Assembly: GCA_947471745.1 (NCBI GenBank)
Contig: CANJKZ010000934.1
Location: forward strand, 594,001 to 658,000
Direction of reading: 5' to 3'
Length of the DNA stretch: 64,000 nucleotides
Source: Closterium sp. Naga37s-1
Lineage: Eukaryota; Streptophyta; Zygnematophyceae; Desmidiales; Closteriaceae
Of this stretch, positions 1 to 10,262 are shown one piece after another. The stretch's first letter is position 1; each line of letters begins with the position of its first letter. Both the position numbers and the translations under genes were made by a program. The notes under the pieces were generated by a model. The model was not told the origin of the DNA, searched no databases, and worked only from the letters and a program-made list of their open reading frames with translations.

Positions 1-1916
1 GCGAATGGAGGGCGGAGGGGGCCATCACAGGAGAGCTCGATGGTGCTGCCATCGATGAAGGTCCCATCAGCAAAGACCACCTGATGAGCGGTTTAGAGGG
101 GTGGTGAGGGGTGCAGGGGTGATGGGGGTTGTGGGAGGGGTAATCAGGGGTGTGGAAGGAGAGCCTGGCAGAATACAGTAAGGGAGCGCGGAGGGGGCCA
201 CCACAGGAGAGCTCGATGGTGCTGCCATCAATGAAGGTGCCGTCTGCAAACACCACCTGGCGAGCGGTTTAGAGGGGTGATGCGTGGTGATGAGGGGTGC
301 AGGGGTGATGGGGGTTGTGGGAGGGGTAATCAGGGGTGTGGAAGGAGAGCCTGGCAGAATACAGTAAGGGAGCGCGGAGGGGGCCACCACAGGAGAGCTC
401 GATGGTGCTGCCATCAATGAAGGTGCCGTCTGCAAACACCACCTGGCGAGCGGTTTAGAGGGGTGATGCGTGGTGATGAGGGGTGTGGGGTGATGGGGGG
501 TGTGGGAGGGGTGATGAGGGTTGTGTACAAGGGAAGGGAGGGCGGAGGGGGCCGTCACACGAGAGCTCGATGGTGCTGCCATCGATGAAGGTTCCATCGG
601 CAAAGACCACCTGATGAATGGTTTAGAGGGGTGATGAGTGGTGCGGATGGGTGTGGGAGGGGTGATGAGTGGTTTGGGAGGGATGATGGGGGGTGTAAGA
701 GGGGTGATGAGGGGTGATTAGGGGTGTGTACAAGGGTGGGCTGAGGGCCCCATCACTTGAGAGGTCGATGGTGCTGCCATTGATGAAGGTGCCATCAGCG
801 AAGACCACCTGGTAAGCGGTTCAGAGGGCTGATGAGCGGTGTGGGAGGGTTGAGGAGGGGTGTGCACAAAAACTTGGAGCACATAAATATGGTGCACATA
901 GAGATGTAGTGTATGCAAGTACATAGCGCACACACATTTGCTGTGGAGAAACCTAGTGCACTCACCTCTGACTCGTACCCTGCTGTTGGCTTGATGTAGG
1001 GTCCCTCGGGGGATGGAAGCATGCATGCATACGTGGGCACACGTGCAACACAGAGCATGCCCACAACATTGCACTCACCTCTGACTCATACCCAGATGTC
1101 ACCCTGGCTGTAGGCTTGATGTACACCCCAAATGGGCATCGCCGCTGCACGCAACGCACTTAGTGCATACAGATGCACCGTTTCTCAAACGTACTGCACA
1201 CGAACTGAAGCACTCACCTCCGACTCATACCCTGCTGTCACCCCGGCTGTCGGCTTGATGTAGGCCCCAACAGGGCACCGCCGCTGCACGGCTTGGCAGA
1301 AGGCGAGCAGGCGCGCGGGCGAGGAGAGAATGACTGCCTGGAGGGAGGAAGAAGGGAGGGATAAGGGAGGAAAGGATGAGACCAGTGGAGCCCCAAGTAG
1401 GAGGCATGGCGTAGCATGGCAGCAGCTGTGTTTAGCAAACAGTTGTTTAGTTTGGTTTTAGGCTTGCTTGTAAAAAACCTTTGTGTAAAGAAAGTTGGCG
1501 GTAACTAGTTTCGGCTCGTCGAGCCTTCTTCAGACCAAAACTAGTTTGGTCTGAAGAAGGCTCGAAGAGCCGAAACTAGTTACTGCCAGCTTTCTTTACA
1601 CAGAGGAGAGAATGACTGCCTGGAGGGAGGAGGAAGAGAGGGATAAGGGAGGAAAGGATGAGGGAAAAGACGCTTTCTTGAACACTTTTTGCTTTCACAC
1701 ATCGTGCTTTCACAAACACTGCAATGCTTGGCAGAAGGCGAGGAGGCGCGCGGGCGAGGAGAGGATGACCGCCTGGGGGAAAGCAGCAGTGGGATGGGGG
1801 GAAAGGGAAAAAGGGGGAGAGAAATGAAGGCGTGACAGGAGGAGGAGAGAGCCACAGTTCTCAGCGGGCGAGGAAAAGGGGGGAACACCAACAGACTAAT
1901 ATGCTGATTTCTTCTG

Positions 1917-1972
<56 letters not shown>

Positions 1973-3140
1973 TGTGTTTTTGTTTTTGTTTTTGTTTTTT
2001 TTGAAGTTAGTTTTTCTTGTGAACGCAACAGTATACGCCACATGTATTTTCACCTCATCACACCTGGATGATGTCTTTCCGCCGCGCTCGGGGCTCGGGA
2101 TGAACAGAGAAGCCCTCATTCGCCATCACCTCTGCTACGAGTAGACTGCCCTGCAGAGGGGCGAGACGGAAGGGGTGGGAGGGGTGAGAGGGGAGCATAG
2201 CGAGTATGGGAAATGGTGAGGGGAGAGAAAACCCTTCATTCGCCATCACCTCTGCTACGAGTAGACTGCCCTGCAGAGGGGCGAGAGGAAAGGGAGAGAG
2301 GAGAAAGGGCTTGGCTTGCTGTTGGTGCAACCGTTGGAACAGCAACCACTCTTCTTCACCCGCAGCCCCAACCTTCCTTCCCCCGTTTCTCCATACGTTC
2401 ATGCACCCACCCAATTGCCCCTCTCCCTTCACCTTCATTGCCTCGCCTGTCATCTGTAGCCCCGAACCCAGCTCCTGGAACATCACCTCTCAACATTCCT
2501 CCAACCACTCCTCAGTCACCCTCCTCCTGACTTCTCCTGCCCTTTTCCTCTTCCCTTCACCTTCATGGCCTCGCCTGTCATCTGTGGCCCAGGAACAGCT
2601 CCTGGAACATCAGCCGCATCACCTCCCTCTTCTCTTCAAGCACCCTCCCCTCCCGACCCCTTTCCCCTTTTCCTTCTCGCCTCACCTTGATAGCCACGCC
2701 TGTAATATATGGCCCCAGGAATAGCCCCTGGAACATCAGCCGCATCACCTCCCCACTTCCCTTCCAACACCCCCTCCCCCATGCCTTCAGGCCTTCATGT
2801 ACCAACTTACACCACTCCCCTCACCTTGATGGCCTCGCCTGTCATCTGCGGCCCCAGGAACAGCCCTTGGAACATCAGCCGCATCACCTCCCCACTTGTT
2901 GCTCCTGCGCCCGAGCCTATGAGTGGGAGTGAACAACAAGGGAGAAAGAGAGAAAATGCGTGTTTTTATCTAAAAACCATCGAGCATGCACAGCACAACA
3001 GTTACTTACTATGTAGATGTATACATATAAGGGTGAAATATATATGTATACATGTAGATATACATACTGATGCCAGGAGCAGCTAGTCTAGCAGCAGCAG
3101 CCTCCACCAGGTCAGCCCTGCCAGCCACATACCCCGCCAC

Positions 3141-3176
<36 letters not shown>

Positions 3177-6100
3177 TAGGTACAAATGTAGATACACTTA
3201 CTGATGCCAGGAGCAGCCAGCCTAGCAGCAGCAGCCTCCACCAGGTCGGCCCTCCCTGCCACGTACCCCCCACTGGGGGCTATCGTCCCTCCTGGATTCT
3301 TTATAAGACTCCCCGCTATAAGGTCTGCGCCCTGGCATTGGACAAGAGAGAAAGGGCAATAGGTGGAGGTTGAAAGTGTGAGGTTCGTTGAGAATGCGAG
3401 GGTGGGCAGAGTGGAAGTAGAGAGTGGGAGAAGGGGAGTTCAAACACTCTTGAGGCGCCTCAAAAGTAGACTCCTCACACGCGATTTGTTTTTAGGCACC
3501 TCAAAAGCAGAGTGGGAGTAGAGAGTGGGCGAATGAAGATGCGGGGGAAGGGAAGAGAAGGATAATGAGGATGAGAAGGGGAGTTCAACACTGTACAAGA
3601 AAGTCACCTGTGCCGACTTTTGAGGCACCTGTGCAGGAGCTGTCGAAGTGGAACAGGTGGGCTGCGGAGGCCTTATTTCCATCAACTCTTGCTGTTTAGG
3701 ACAGAGAAACAAACTCCATGAAAAATGGAAAAAGAAAACCTGGTGTTGCGCTAGCTGAGAGCGTTTCTTAGAGAGCCAGTATGTATCAACTCTTCCCTAT
3801 AGAATCAGAACATTGTGTAAACTAGTTTCGGCTTTTGCAAGCCTTCATCAGTACAAGCCTGAAACTAAGGATCTGAGAAGACGCAGACTGACTAAGTACT
3901 CTACGCTCAAACTAGGCTGCCAGGATGACGTCGGAAAGGAAAAAGCGAATGCAAGATGAGGCGTTGAAGCGAGCAGACGACTTCAACCCAATCCCGAGGG
4001 GACACAATTGGAGTCTCCAGGGTGGTTTAGGAAACCGGGGTCAAAGAGGTGGAGTAACCACATTGTCGCGCAGATGGTTCGCTGCGGCTGCTGATCGCAA
4101 CTTCGACTGTATCAATCTTCGGTGTAAGCGGGATGGTAACCTCCACGCCAACACAAATCTACAGGAACCAGAAGAAATATAGCCACGTGATAAAAGTTGT
4201 ATTTTGAGACGTCTCAAAATACAACTTTTATCACGTCTCAAGAGACGTCTCAAAATACAACTTTTAACACTGTACAAGAAAGTCACCTGTGCATTGCCCC
4301 TCCATCCCCTCACCACATGGGTGGGCTCTCTCTCTTCAATGAACTCCCCACAGCAGTTGTCCACCACCACAACGCATGATGGGTTCTTCTGAGTGCCATC
4401 TGCATACGCCTTCTGCCGTGTGCCATGTGTCACACCACCATGCATTGCACCTCTATCCCCTCCATCCTCTCACTCACTCACCACGTGGGTCGGCTCTCTC
4501 TCTTCAATGAACTCCCCATAGCAGTTGTCCACCACAACAACACATGATGGGTTCTGGGCCTGCGAGATGCACAGATGCCATAGGCAATGTGTCGATGTGT
4601 CATGTGTCATATGCCACGCACCATCAGATCAGACCATCATGGAATAAACATTCAGCATGCAAAACCTCTCAGAAAGAGGAGTTACGTTCCCCGGAGACAA
4701 CCCAGCACAGAACCACCACAGTCCCATCCCAGCACAATGCCCGGCAACAATCTCATAAGTCACAAACTTGACAACGCACCATATCTAGACCATATCCAGT
4801 CACCGTAAGTGTTTCTCTTAGCGAGATGACTTTGAAGGTCTAACAATAGTGTTAATTTTTCCTGATTTCACCTCAACACAGCCCACACTCCCAGGCACCG
4901 AGCTCACCTTCACAATTTCCACAACGTGCCCGATTTGCTCGACTGTAAGTGTTTCTCTTAGCGAGTACCCACACGATCGCTGCACCAGCACACAGCGCGT
5001 TCGCTCTCCCACCGCCCCTGGTGTGCTGAGAGCATCCCAGTCCAGGGTGCCTTCGTCTGTCAACTGTGGGTGGAGGGAGACAAAGCGAAGGGCAGGAGGA
5101 GACAAGGCGAGGGGAAAGCATGAGCACGAGAGAGTACCCACACGAGAGCTGCACCAGCACACAGCGTGTTCGCTCTGCCACTGCCCCTTGAGCGCTGAGA
5201 GCATCCCAGTCGAGCCCGCCCTGTGGAATCAGCTGTGGGTAGACGGAATTACAAGTGAGGGGCACGTGAGTAAGGGGGAGGAGAGGGGCTGCACCAGCAC
5301 ACAGCACACAGCACACAGCACACAGCACACAGCACACAGCACACAGCGCGTGCAGCCTGCCACTGCCCCTGGTGCACTCAGAGCATCCCAGTCCAGGGCT
5401 ATGTTGGCAAAAACGCTCAGGGGGGGGAAGCGTATCACGTTTGTACGTGATCTTATATACGGAAAAACGTGATACGTCCGAAAAATCGTGAATCGCGGGG
5501 TCGGGCAGCCCGTAAAAAAAAAATCGCAAATGTCATATGCAACCATATCGAACTCAAATGTCGAATGCAACCACTTTTTCCTTGGCCAATGTCACACAAT
5601 CTCACAAGCAGCTGAACGCTAGTAGCCAGAGGAGCGCAGATCTGGCATTCCGCCGCCAGATCAGCGCGGACATGGCATTCCCTGATACGTTTTTTCCCCT
5701 GCCCGGAACTTGTTTTACCCTGCCCGGGACACCGTATTTTGAGCGTGCGTACGTTGGCGTATAGTACGAACGCGACTGGTACGCCAGTCGCGTATATTCC
5801 AACATAGGTCCAGGGTGCCCTGTGGAGTCAGCTGGGTGCACAAGGAGATAAAGTGAGGGGGAACAGCGGAGGGATCCAGCACTTACATGCTGTAATACTT
5901 GTCAATTACATGCTGTAATACTTGTCAATTACATGCTGTAATACTTGTCAATTACATGCTGTAATACTTGTCAATTACATGCTGTAATACTTGTCAATTA
6001 CATGCTGTAATACTTGTCAATTACATGCTGTAATACTTGTCAATTACATGCATGTGTGGCCTCTTCTGTCCTGCAAAATGCTCTTGCATCCGTCAGAACG

Positions 6101-9100
6101 AGACCCCAAACTCGCTCACAGACGCATGCCCTGCACTGTATGTGTGTTGCACATTTGTGTGTGCATGTGTGTGTGTGCATGTGTGTGTGTGTGTAGGTGC
6201 GTGCACGCACTTGTGCATATGTGTGTGTGTAGGTGCGTGCCCGCACTTGTGCATATGTGTGTGTGTAGGTGCGTGCCCGCACTTGTGCATATGTGTGTGT
6301 GTAGGTGCGTGCCCGCACTTGTGCATATGTGTGTGTGTAGGTGCGTGCCCGCACTTGTGCATATGTGTGTGTGTCACCAATTCCACGGATGCTCATCTTG
6401 TCTGTCCGCACCTCTATCTGCCGGTATGACACCCCAAACTCCCGCAACGAGCCGTGCCCCGGCGTGCCTCTGAGCCTCCCTGTGTGCATGTGTGTGTATC
6501 TGCCCAGCACATCGCACGCACCTCTATTTGTCGGTACGACACCCCAAATTCTTTCAACGACCCGTGCCCCGGCGTGCCTCTGAGCCCAATCACCTCCTCC
6601 ATTGTGTCATACGGCGCCCCTGCCACTGACAGCAGCTGAGGGGAGATTGGGATGAGGAGGAGGGGGGAGAGGGGGAGGGAGAAAAGATTGGGTTGTGCCT
6701 CTGAGCCCAATCACCTCCTCCATTGTGTCATACGGCGCCCCTGCCACTGACAGCAGCTGAGGGGAGATTGGGATGGGGAGGAGGGGGGAGAGGGGGAGGG
6801 AGAAAAGATTGGGTTGTGCCTCTGAGCCTAATCACCTCCTCCATTGTATCATACGGCGCCCCTGCCTGACAGCAGCTGAGAGGAGGTGGGGTGTTGGTGG
6901 AGGGGCGGAGAGGGGCTGGTGAACGGGGGAAGAATTGGTGTGGCGGAGAAAGAGCACGAGGGGCCAGCGGGAGTGAGGTGGAGTGAGTGGTGCAGATAGA
7001 GGGTGCACAACTGAATAAGCAATAGAGATATGGTTAGAATGGGATTTTGGGGATTGCTTAGGTTTTTTTCAAGCCCACCATGATGGAACCAACACCTTTC
7101 CATGGAGCGTACAAAATGCAAGAAAATGCCGCCTCTCTCAACGCCAGAGATTGCCATTGCACTAAATGCCAGAGAATGCCACTACACTAGACGCCAGAGA
7201 ATGCCACCGCACTAAATGGGAGAATGCCACTCACCTCGTCCCCAGGGCGCAGAACGGCATAAAGGGCAGCAGCGATTGCATGTGTGCCTGAGAAGAACTG
7301 GAGAGTGAGGAAAAGGAAAAAAAAGAGGAATAAAAATAATTACCTACATCAATAATATTTGTGCAATTGCTACCTGACCACACACACGCCCTCCCGCACC
7401 CTCTCTTCCTCCCCCACCCCACCTGTGCACACACACACACACACACACTGCCTGAGCCCCAAAGATTCGAGCAACGGCCGAGTCAATTCAAGCGCCTCCC
7501 TGCATCCCATTCAGTGCTGGGCTGCCTTCATTCCACCGACCGCGTGAATTCACACCCCTGTCATACCTACACCGTATCACCCTCACGGCTGCACCCCTTT
7601 CTACCTGTGCGCGCACACACGCTGCCTCGGCGCCAACGATCTGAGCAAAGGCAGAGTCAAGCGCCTCTCTGCCTCCTGCGTCCCCGTGACCATACCCTGT
7701 AGTGCCACTGAAATGCTGATGGGGGGTGGGGGAAGGGGGCGAGGAGGTCAAGAGAAGGGAGAAGGGAAGGCAGGAACGGGGAAGGACTTGAAATCAGCAT
7801 CAGCATTTCAGTGGCCGTACCCCGTCGTGCCACTGAACTGCTGATCCTAGGGGGAACGGGAGGAGTGGGCAGGGGAGAAGGCGAAGAGGAGGGAGGGGAC
7901 AAGGTGAAGAGGAAGGAGGGGAGAAGGGGAGAAGGAGGGAGTGGGGAGAAGGGGAGGAGGAGGGAGTGGGGAGAAAGGGGCAGGGAGAGCGGAGAAAGGG
8001 CATTAGGGGGAAAAAGTGGGCATCCGACACACATGCATACTCACATGTCGCCCCACGCGTGCAGAGGCGAAGGCATCAATAACCCGCTTCAGGTTAACTG
8101 CTACCAGCCGATGCACCTCCCTCGCTTCCTACAGCCCCTGTCCCACCCACAGCAGCAAGGCAAGCACACGCACATACTCACATGTCGCCCCACGCGTGCA
8201 GAGGCGAAGGCATCCAAAACCCGCTTCAGGTTAACTGCTACCAGCCTGTCCACCTCCGCGAATTCGCCTTCCAGGGAAGCTGCCGCTGCCGCCACCTGAG
8301 GGAGAAGGGACGATGAGGATACGAGGAGAGGAAAATGGATACTTTTCTTCCCATCCCAGGTTCACCGCCACCAGCCTGTCCACCTCCGCGAATTCGCCCT
8401 CCAATGCTGCTGCTGCTGCTGCTGCTGCTACCTGGGGGAGCAGAAAGGGTCAATGGGGTTGGCAGTAGGAGCGGAAATGGATACTTTTCTTCCCATCCCA
8501 GGTTCACCGCCACCATCCTGTCCACCTCCGCGAATTCGCCCTCCAATGTTGCTGCTGCTGCTGCTACCTGGGGGAGAAGGGGAAACGGGGATACGGTGGG
8601 TGGGAGTTGGCAGTAGGAGCGGAAAAAAGGCTATTTTAACCACCCCAGGTTCACCCCACCAGCACACGTCCTCCTCTGCAGATTCGACCCTGCAACAATG
8701 CTGCTGCTGCTGGTGTGCAGGGGAAAAGGGGCAAAAGGGGGACGAGAGGGCTCTGCACTTACAGTCGGGGTCAGCACTTGCCTGGGGAGAGAATGGCGAT
8801 GCGGCGATGTATGAAGTGGCTGCTTTGCTGGCAGCGGCGCCAGTGCTAGCGGCGCCCAAAGTTGCCGGATTTGACCCACTACTAAGATCCCCCTCGTTAG
8901 TACCACCTCCTGGCTCGCCGGTTCCGAGTCCCTCTTCCTCTCGTGGGATCGTCTCTACCGCCGGTCGCTCGCTTCCTAAGGCGCATGGCAGCAAATGGAA
9001 GCGGCGTGAAATACGCGATACACGCTGCTTCGAGAACTGAATTCGCCCAGCATTCCGCTTGAAGCCGAAGAAGCTATTTCCTGAAGCCGCGGCTGACGTG

Positions 9101-9135
9101 GCGACGACGCCACTAAGCGTATGGGCGATCGACAT
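1..9135 (-). CDS. Methionine gamma-lyase / aluminium-resistance family PLP enzyme, plastid-targeted, 12 exons, 3' end cut by window
   Basis: Predicted cysteine/methionine-type fold-I PLP lyase of the family called methionine gamma-lyase or aluminium resistance protein in bacteria (YnbB-like). Proposed exons: 9135-8782, 8295-8182, 7715-7605, 7297-7235, 6635-6522, 5063-4908, 4559-4482, 3331-3202, 2916-2825, 2150-2064, 1337-1218, 70-1. They join in phase and give about 496 residues. Family landmarks in order: HFSGTTGYGHGD, FFSGTHAIAAALYAVLRPGDE, LLSVAGAPYDTMEEVIGLRG, GSLKEFGVSYRQIE, TRCVLVQRSCGYS, VVVVDNCYGEFIEEREPTHV, then the PLP-lysine segment GADLIAGSLIKNPGG, GGYVAGRADLVE, MFQGLFLGPQMTGEAIK, ARRKDIIQ, and DGTFIDGSTIELSCDGPLRP. 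The first ~50 residues are rich in Ser/Ala/Arg and poor in acids, like a chloroplast transit peptide. Exon 1 fits phase only with a GC donor (CAG|GCAAGT). The last ~35 family residues lie outside the window. Substrate is not proven; the family name is by homology. Confidence 0.87.
71..812 (-). repeat. Four extra acceptor-side copies of lyase exon 12
   Basis: Four partial copies of the last visible exon lie upstream of it in gene direction, near 190-262, 376-448, 536-612 and 728-812. Each starts with the acceptor (CAG|GTGGTCTTTGC type) and encodes versions of VVFADGTFIDGSTIELS before the similarity runs into intron-like sequence. The copies at 187 and 373 are near-perfect with a 186 bp period including intron. 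The copy at 1-70 is taken as the real exon because it continues as the family expects (DGPLRPPFA). Confidence 0.85.
960..1145 (-). repeat. Two donor-side copies of lyase exon 11
   Basis: Two partial copies, about 960-1005 and 1075-1145, encode variants of CPVGAYIKPTAGVTAGYESE followed by a GTGAGT donor. They lie downstream of the full exon 1218-1337 in gene direction and carry only its 3' part. Confidence 0.8.
1492..1602. repeat. 111 bp near-perfect palindrome inside a lyase intron
   Basis: Two arms of about 53 bp (TGTGTAAAGAAAGTTGGCGG onward and its reverse complement) face each other around the centre ACTAG. Each arm contains CTGAAGA, a GGCTC/GAGCC stem and GAAAC. The insertion lies between two copies of an exon-11 acceptor segment (about 1322-1380 and 1604-1662). 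A diverged single arm occurs at 3819-3856. Confidence 0.8.
1604..1790 (-). repeat. Acceptor-side copies of lyase exon 11
   Basis: Segments at 1604-1662 and 1725-1790 repeat the 5' part of exon 11 with its acceptor (coding for PARLLAFCQ) and the adjacent purine-rich intron. They are upstream of the real exon in gene direction and are degenerate. Confidence 0.65.
1917..1999. repeat. TG dinucleotide run and TTTTTG run
   Basis: An intronic (TG)n stretch of about 55 bp is followed by TTTTTG repeats. Every frame is open across it, so the reading frames here are not evidence of genes. Confidence 0.9.
2225..2290 (-). repeat. Acceptor-side copy of lyase exon 10
   Basis: Repeats the acceptor and first ~55 bp of exon 10 (GSLLVAEVMANEGFS), then diverges into intron. 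The real exon at 2064-2150 continues to ARRKDIIQ. Confidence 0.85.
2434..2755 (-). repeat. Three further copies of lyase exon 9 with donors
   Basis: Copies near 2434-2495, 2562-2625 and 2692-2755 encode variants of RLMFQGLFLGPQMTGEAIK, each followed by a GTGAGG-type donor. They diverge progressively from the full exon at 2825-2916, which alone has the upstream sequence that joins exon 8 in phase (SSGAGATSGEVM). Confidence 0.85.
3066..3178. repeat. Donor-side copy of lyase exon 8 and a TA run
   Basis: 3066-3130 repeats the 3' half of exon 8 (AGRADLVEAAAARLAAPGI, minus strand) with its donor. It is followed by a (TA)n microsatellite at about 3142-3175. The full exon is 3202-3331. Confidence 0.8.
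4189..4266. repeat. 44 bp perfect palindrome plus a repeated arm
   Basis: 4189-4232 is a perfect palindrome centred on GAGACGTCTC, with arms reading GATAAAAGTTGTATTTTGAG. An extra arm follows at 4233-4266. The same core lies between tandem duplicates at 21284-21301. Confidence 0.8.
4290..4392 (-). repeat. Extra copy of lyase exon 7
   Basis: A second copy of the NPSCVVVVDNC.GEFIEEREPTHV exon with Cys in place of the conserved Tyr (DNCCGEF against DNCYGEF at 4482-4559). The sequence after it differs, and the canonical donor is seen only in the 4482-4559 copy. Confidence 0.8.
5125..5398 (-). repeat. Extra copies of lyase exon 6
   Basis: Two more copies of the exon coding for LDWDALS.PGAV.ERTRCVLVQ.SCGYS, about 5125-5240 and 5280-5398. 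The second contains an ACACAGC microsatellite and is split by the MITE at 5399-5807; its 5' end resumes at 5808-5845 (LTPQGTLD). Confidence 0.8.
5399..5807. mobile_element. hAT-like MITE (409 bp) with 8 bp TSD GTCCAGGG
   Basis: Terminal inverted repeats begin CTATGTTGG at both ends, with further similarity to ...ACGC. The element is flanked by perfect 8 bp direct repeats GTCCAGGG (5391-5398 and 5808-5815), the size made by hAT transposases. It has no transposase reading frame. Inside are inverted pairs such as CGTATCACGT / ACGTGATACG and a CGCGACTGG...CCAGTCGCG hairpin. Confidence 0.8.
5885..6053. repeat. 23 bp minisatellite, about 7 copies
   Basis: Unit ACATGCTGTAATACTTGTCAATT is repeated head to tail almost without variation in a lyase intron. 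It has no spacers. Confidence 0.95.
6060..6480 (-). repeat. Donor-side copies of lyase exon 5 and a 36 bp minisatellite
   Basis: 6384-6475 repeats the 3' part of exon 5 (LRGTPGHGSLREFGVSYRQIEV). A third, degenerate copy (GHASVSEFGVSF) is at 6085-6135. Between them, 6157-6375 is TG-rich, with five 36 bp units containing AGGTGCGTGCCCGCACTTG. Confidence 0.8.
6690..6880 (-). repeat. Two acceptor-side copies of lyase exon 5
   Basis: Copies at about 6700-6760 and 6824-6875 repeat the acceptor and 5' part of exon 5 (LLSVAGAPYDTMEEVIGLRG) with adjacent intron. The real exon is 6522-6635. Confidence 0.85.
7441..7500 (-). repeat. Donor-side copy of lyase exon 3
   Basis: A degenerate partial copy of the 3' half of exon 3 (LDSAFAQIVGA) lies downstream of the full exon 7605-7715 in gene direction. 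Confidence 0.6.
7795..7845 (-). repeat. Two short acceptor copies of lyase exon 3
   Basis: The acceptor CATCAG|CATTTCAGTGGCAC... with the start of exon 3 (HFSGTTGYG) is repeated in two short pieces upstream of the real exon in gene direction. Confidence 0.65.
8050..8725 (-). repeat. Four extra copies of lyase exon 2
   Basis: Partial copies at about 8056-8113 (donor side) and 8358-8431, 8500-8569 and 8648-8722 (acceptor side) surround the full exon 8182-8295 (LEGEFAEVDRLVAVNLKR...ASARVGRH). The acceptor-side copies contain GCT-repeat runs of different length. Confidence 0.85.
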
Positions 9136-9813
9136 GTGGACGACTGGGGAACAAGGAATGCGACACTGGCATGCGAAAATAGACGAACCAATGCTGATTC
9201 ACAAGGGGTTTCGCAGCTTATAACTTCGGGCTACCATATAGCAGCTGAGAATAGACTTTCAGGGAAAGTAACAGAACCAATCAGCCTGATCGGCCTATTC
9301 TTACACCGAGAATGGTACGAGATTACTGCGAAAAAATGAAAGAATGCCGCGTTCGTTCGTCAGTTCTGTGAGTCATCTGTCCGCGGGAATGCGAGGGACA
9401 GCAGTGCCGCAATAGCAGCGGAGTCCGCTGAGAATTCGGCGCAAAACAAGGATACCACTCGGTATTATCGAGTATGATCCAGCGATGATGTTGGCTGGTG
9501 AAAACCAGAATCTGTGAGCGCGGGAAATCTGACATTTGACCGTTATGGTACACTTCAACCAATCTACTTGCATTAGTATGGACATGCTGGCATTGCCACA
9601 AGTCTAACAAAAAAACACAAAACATAGCATAGCATGGCCAGTGCAACTCAGAAATGAAACAAAACAAGTAGAAGAAAAGCCAACCTTTCAGAAACCAGCA
9701 GAGCCAGCCATCAGAACCAGCAGTTCCAGCCTGCCTGACTCATACCATACTCACCGAGAAAGTTTGGGTGGAAAATATATATAATCCTAGCACTCCCTAT
9801 CGCCGTCCCGCAT
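9136..9813. other. Intergenic region between lyase and SRS genes
   Basis: Both genes are on the minus strand, so this holds the lyase promoter/5'UTR and the SRS 3'UTR. I see no further gene or repeat in it. Confidence 0.6.
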
Positions 9814-10231
9814 TCACATCACAGCAAGCTCATCAGTTGCTTGGCCGGGGGAACCAGGAGTTCCAGCCTCGCACAGACTATCCTCACCAAGAGCAGCTTC
9901 AGTTCCAACATTAGGCCCAGTCAGGATTGCATCAGCCGCAATCTCAACCACGGTCCCAGTATCAGTAGCATTAGCTACCGCAACAGCACCAGAAACAGCA
10001 CCAGCAGCAGCACCAGCAGCCGCACCAGCGGCAGCAGCAGGCACAGCAGAACCACCACCAGCGGCAGCAGCAGGCACAAGCCCCGATGATGAAAGCTCAT
10101 TCCTAGCACCACCAACTCCTTTGACAGAGCCTGTAGCAGCAGTGCCTGTAGCAACAGTGTCTGTAGCAGTGGCCACAGCGGCAGCGCCTGTAGCACCGTC
10201 AGCAGCAGATGTCCAAATCGACTGTTGTTGT

Positions 10232-10262
<31 letters not shown>

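Noticed and set aside
5885..6053. Possible CRISPR-like array
   Set aside because: Units are contiguous without spacers in a eukaryotic intron; it is a plain minisatellite.
1..9135. The repeated exon copies as a tandem array of separate small genes
   Set aside because: Only one copy of each exon joins its neighbours in phase to give the full family order; the others lack one splice border or degenerate.
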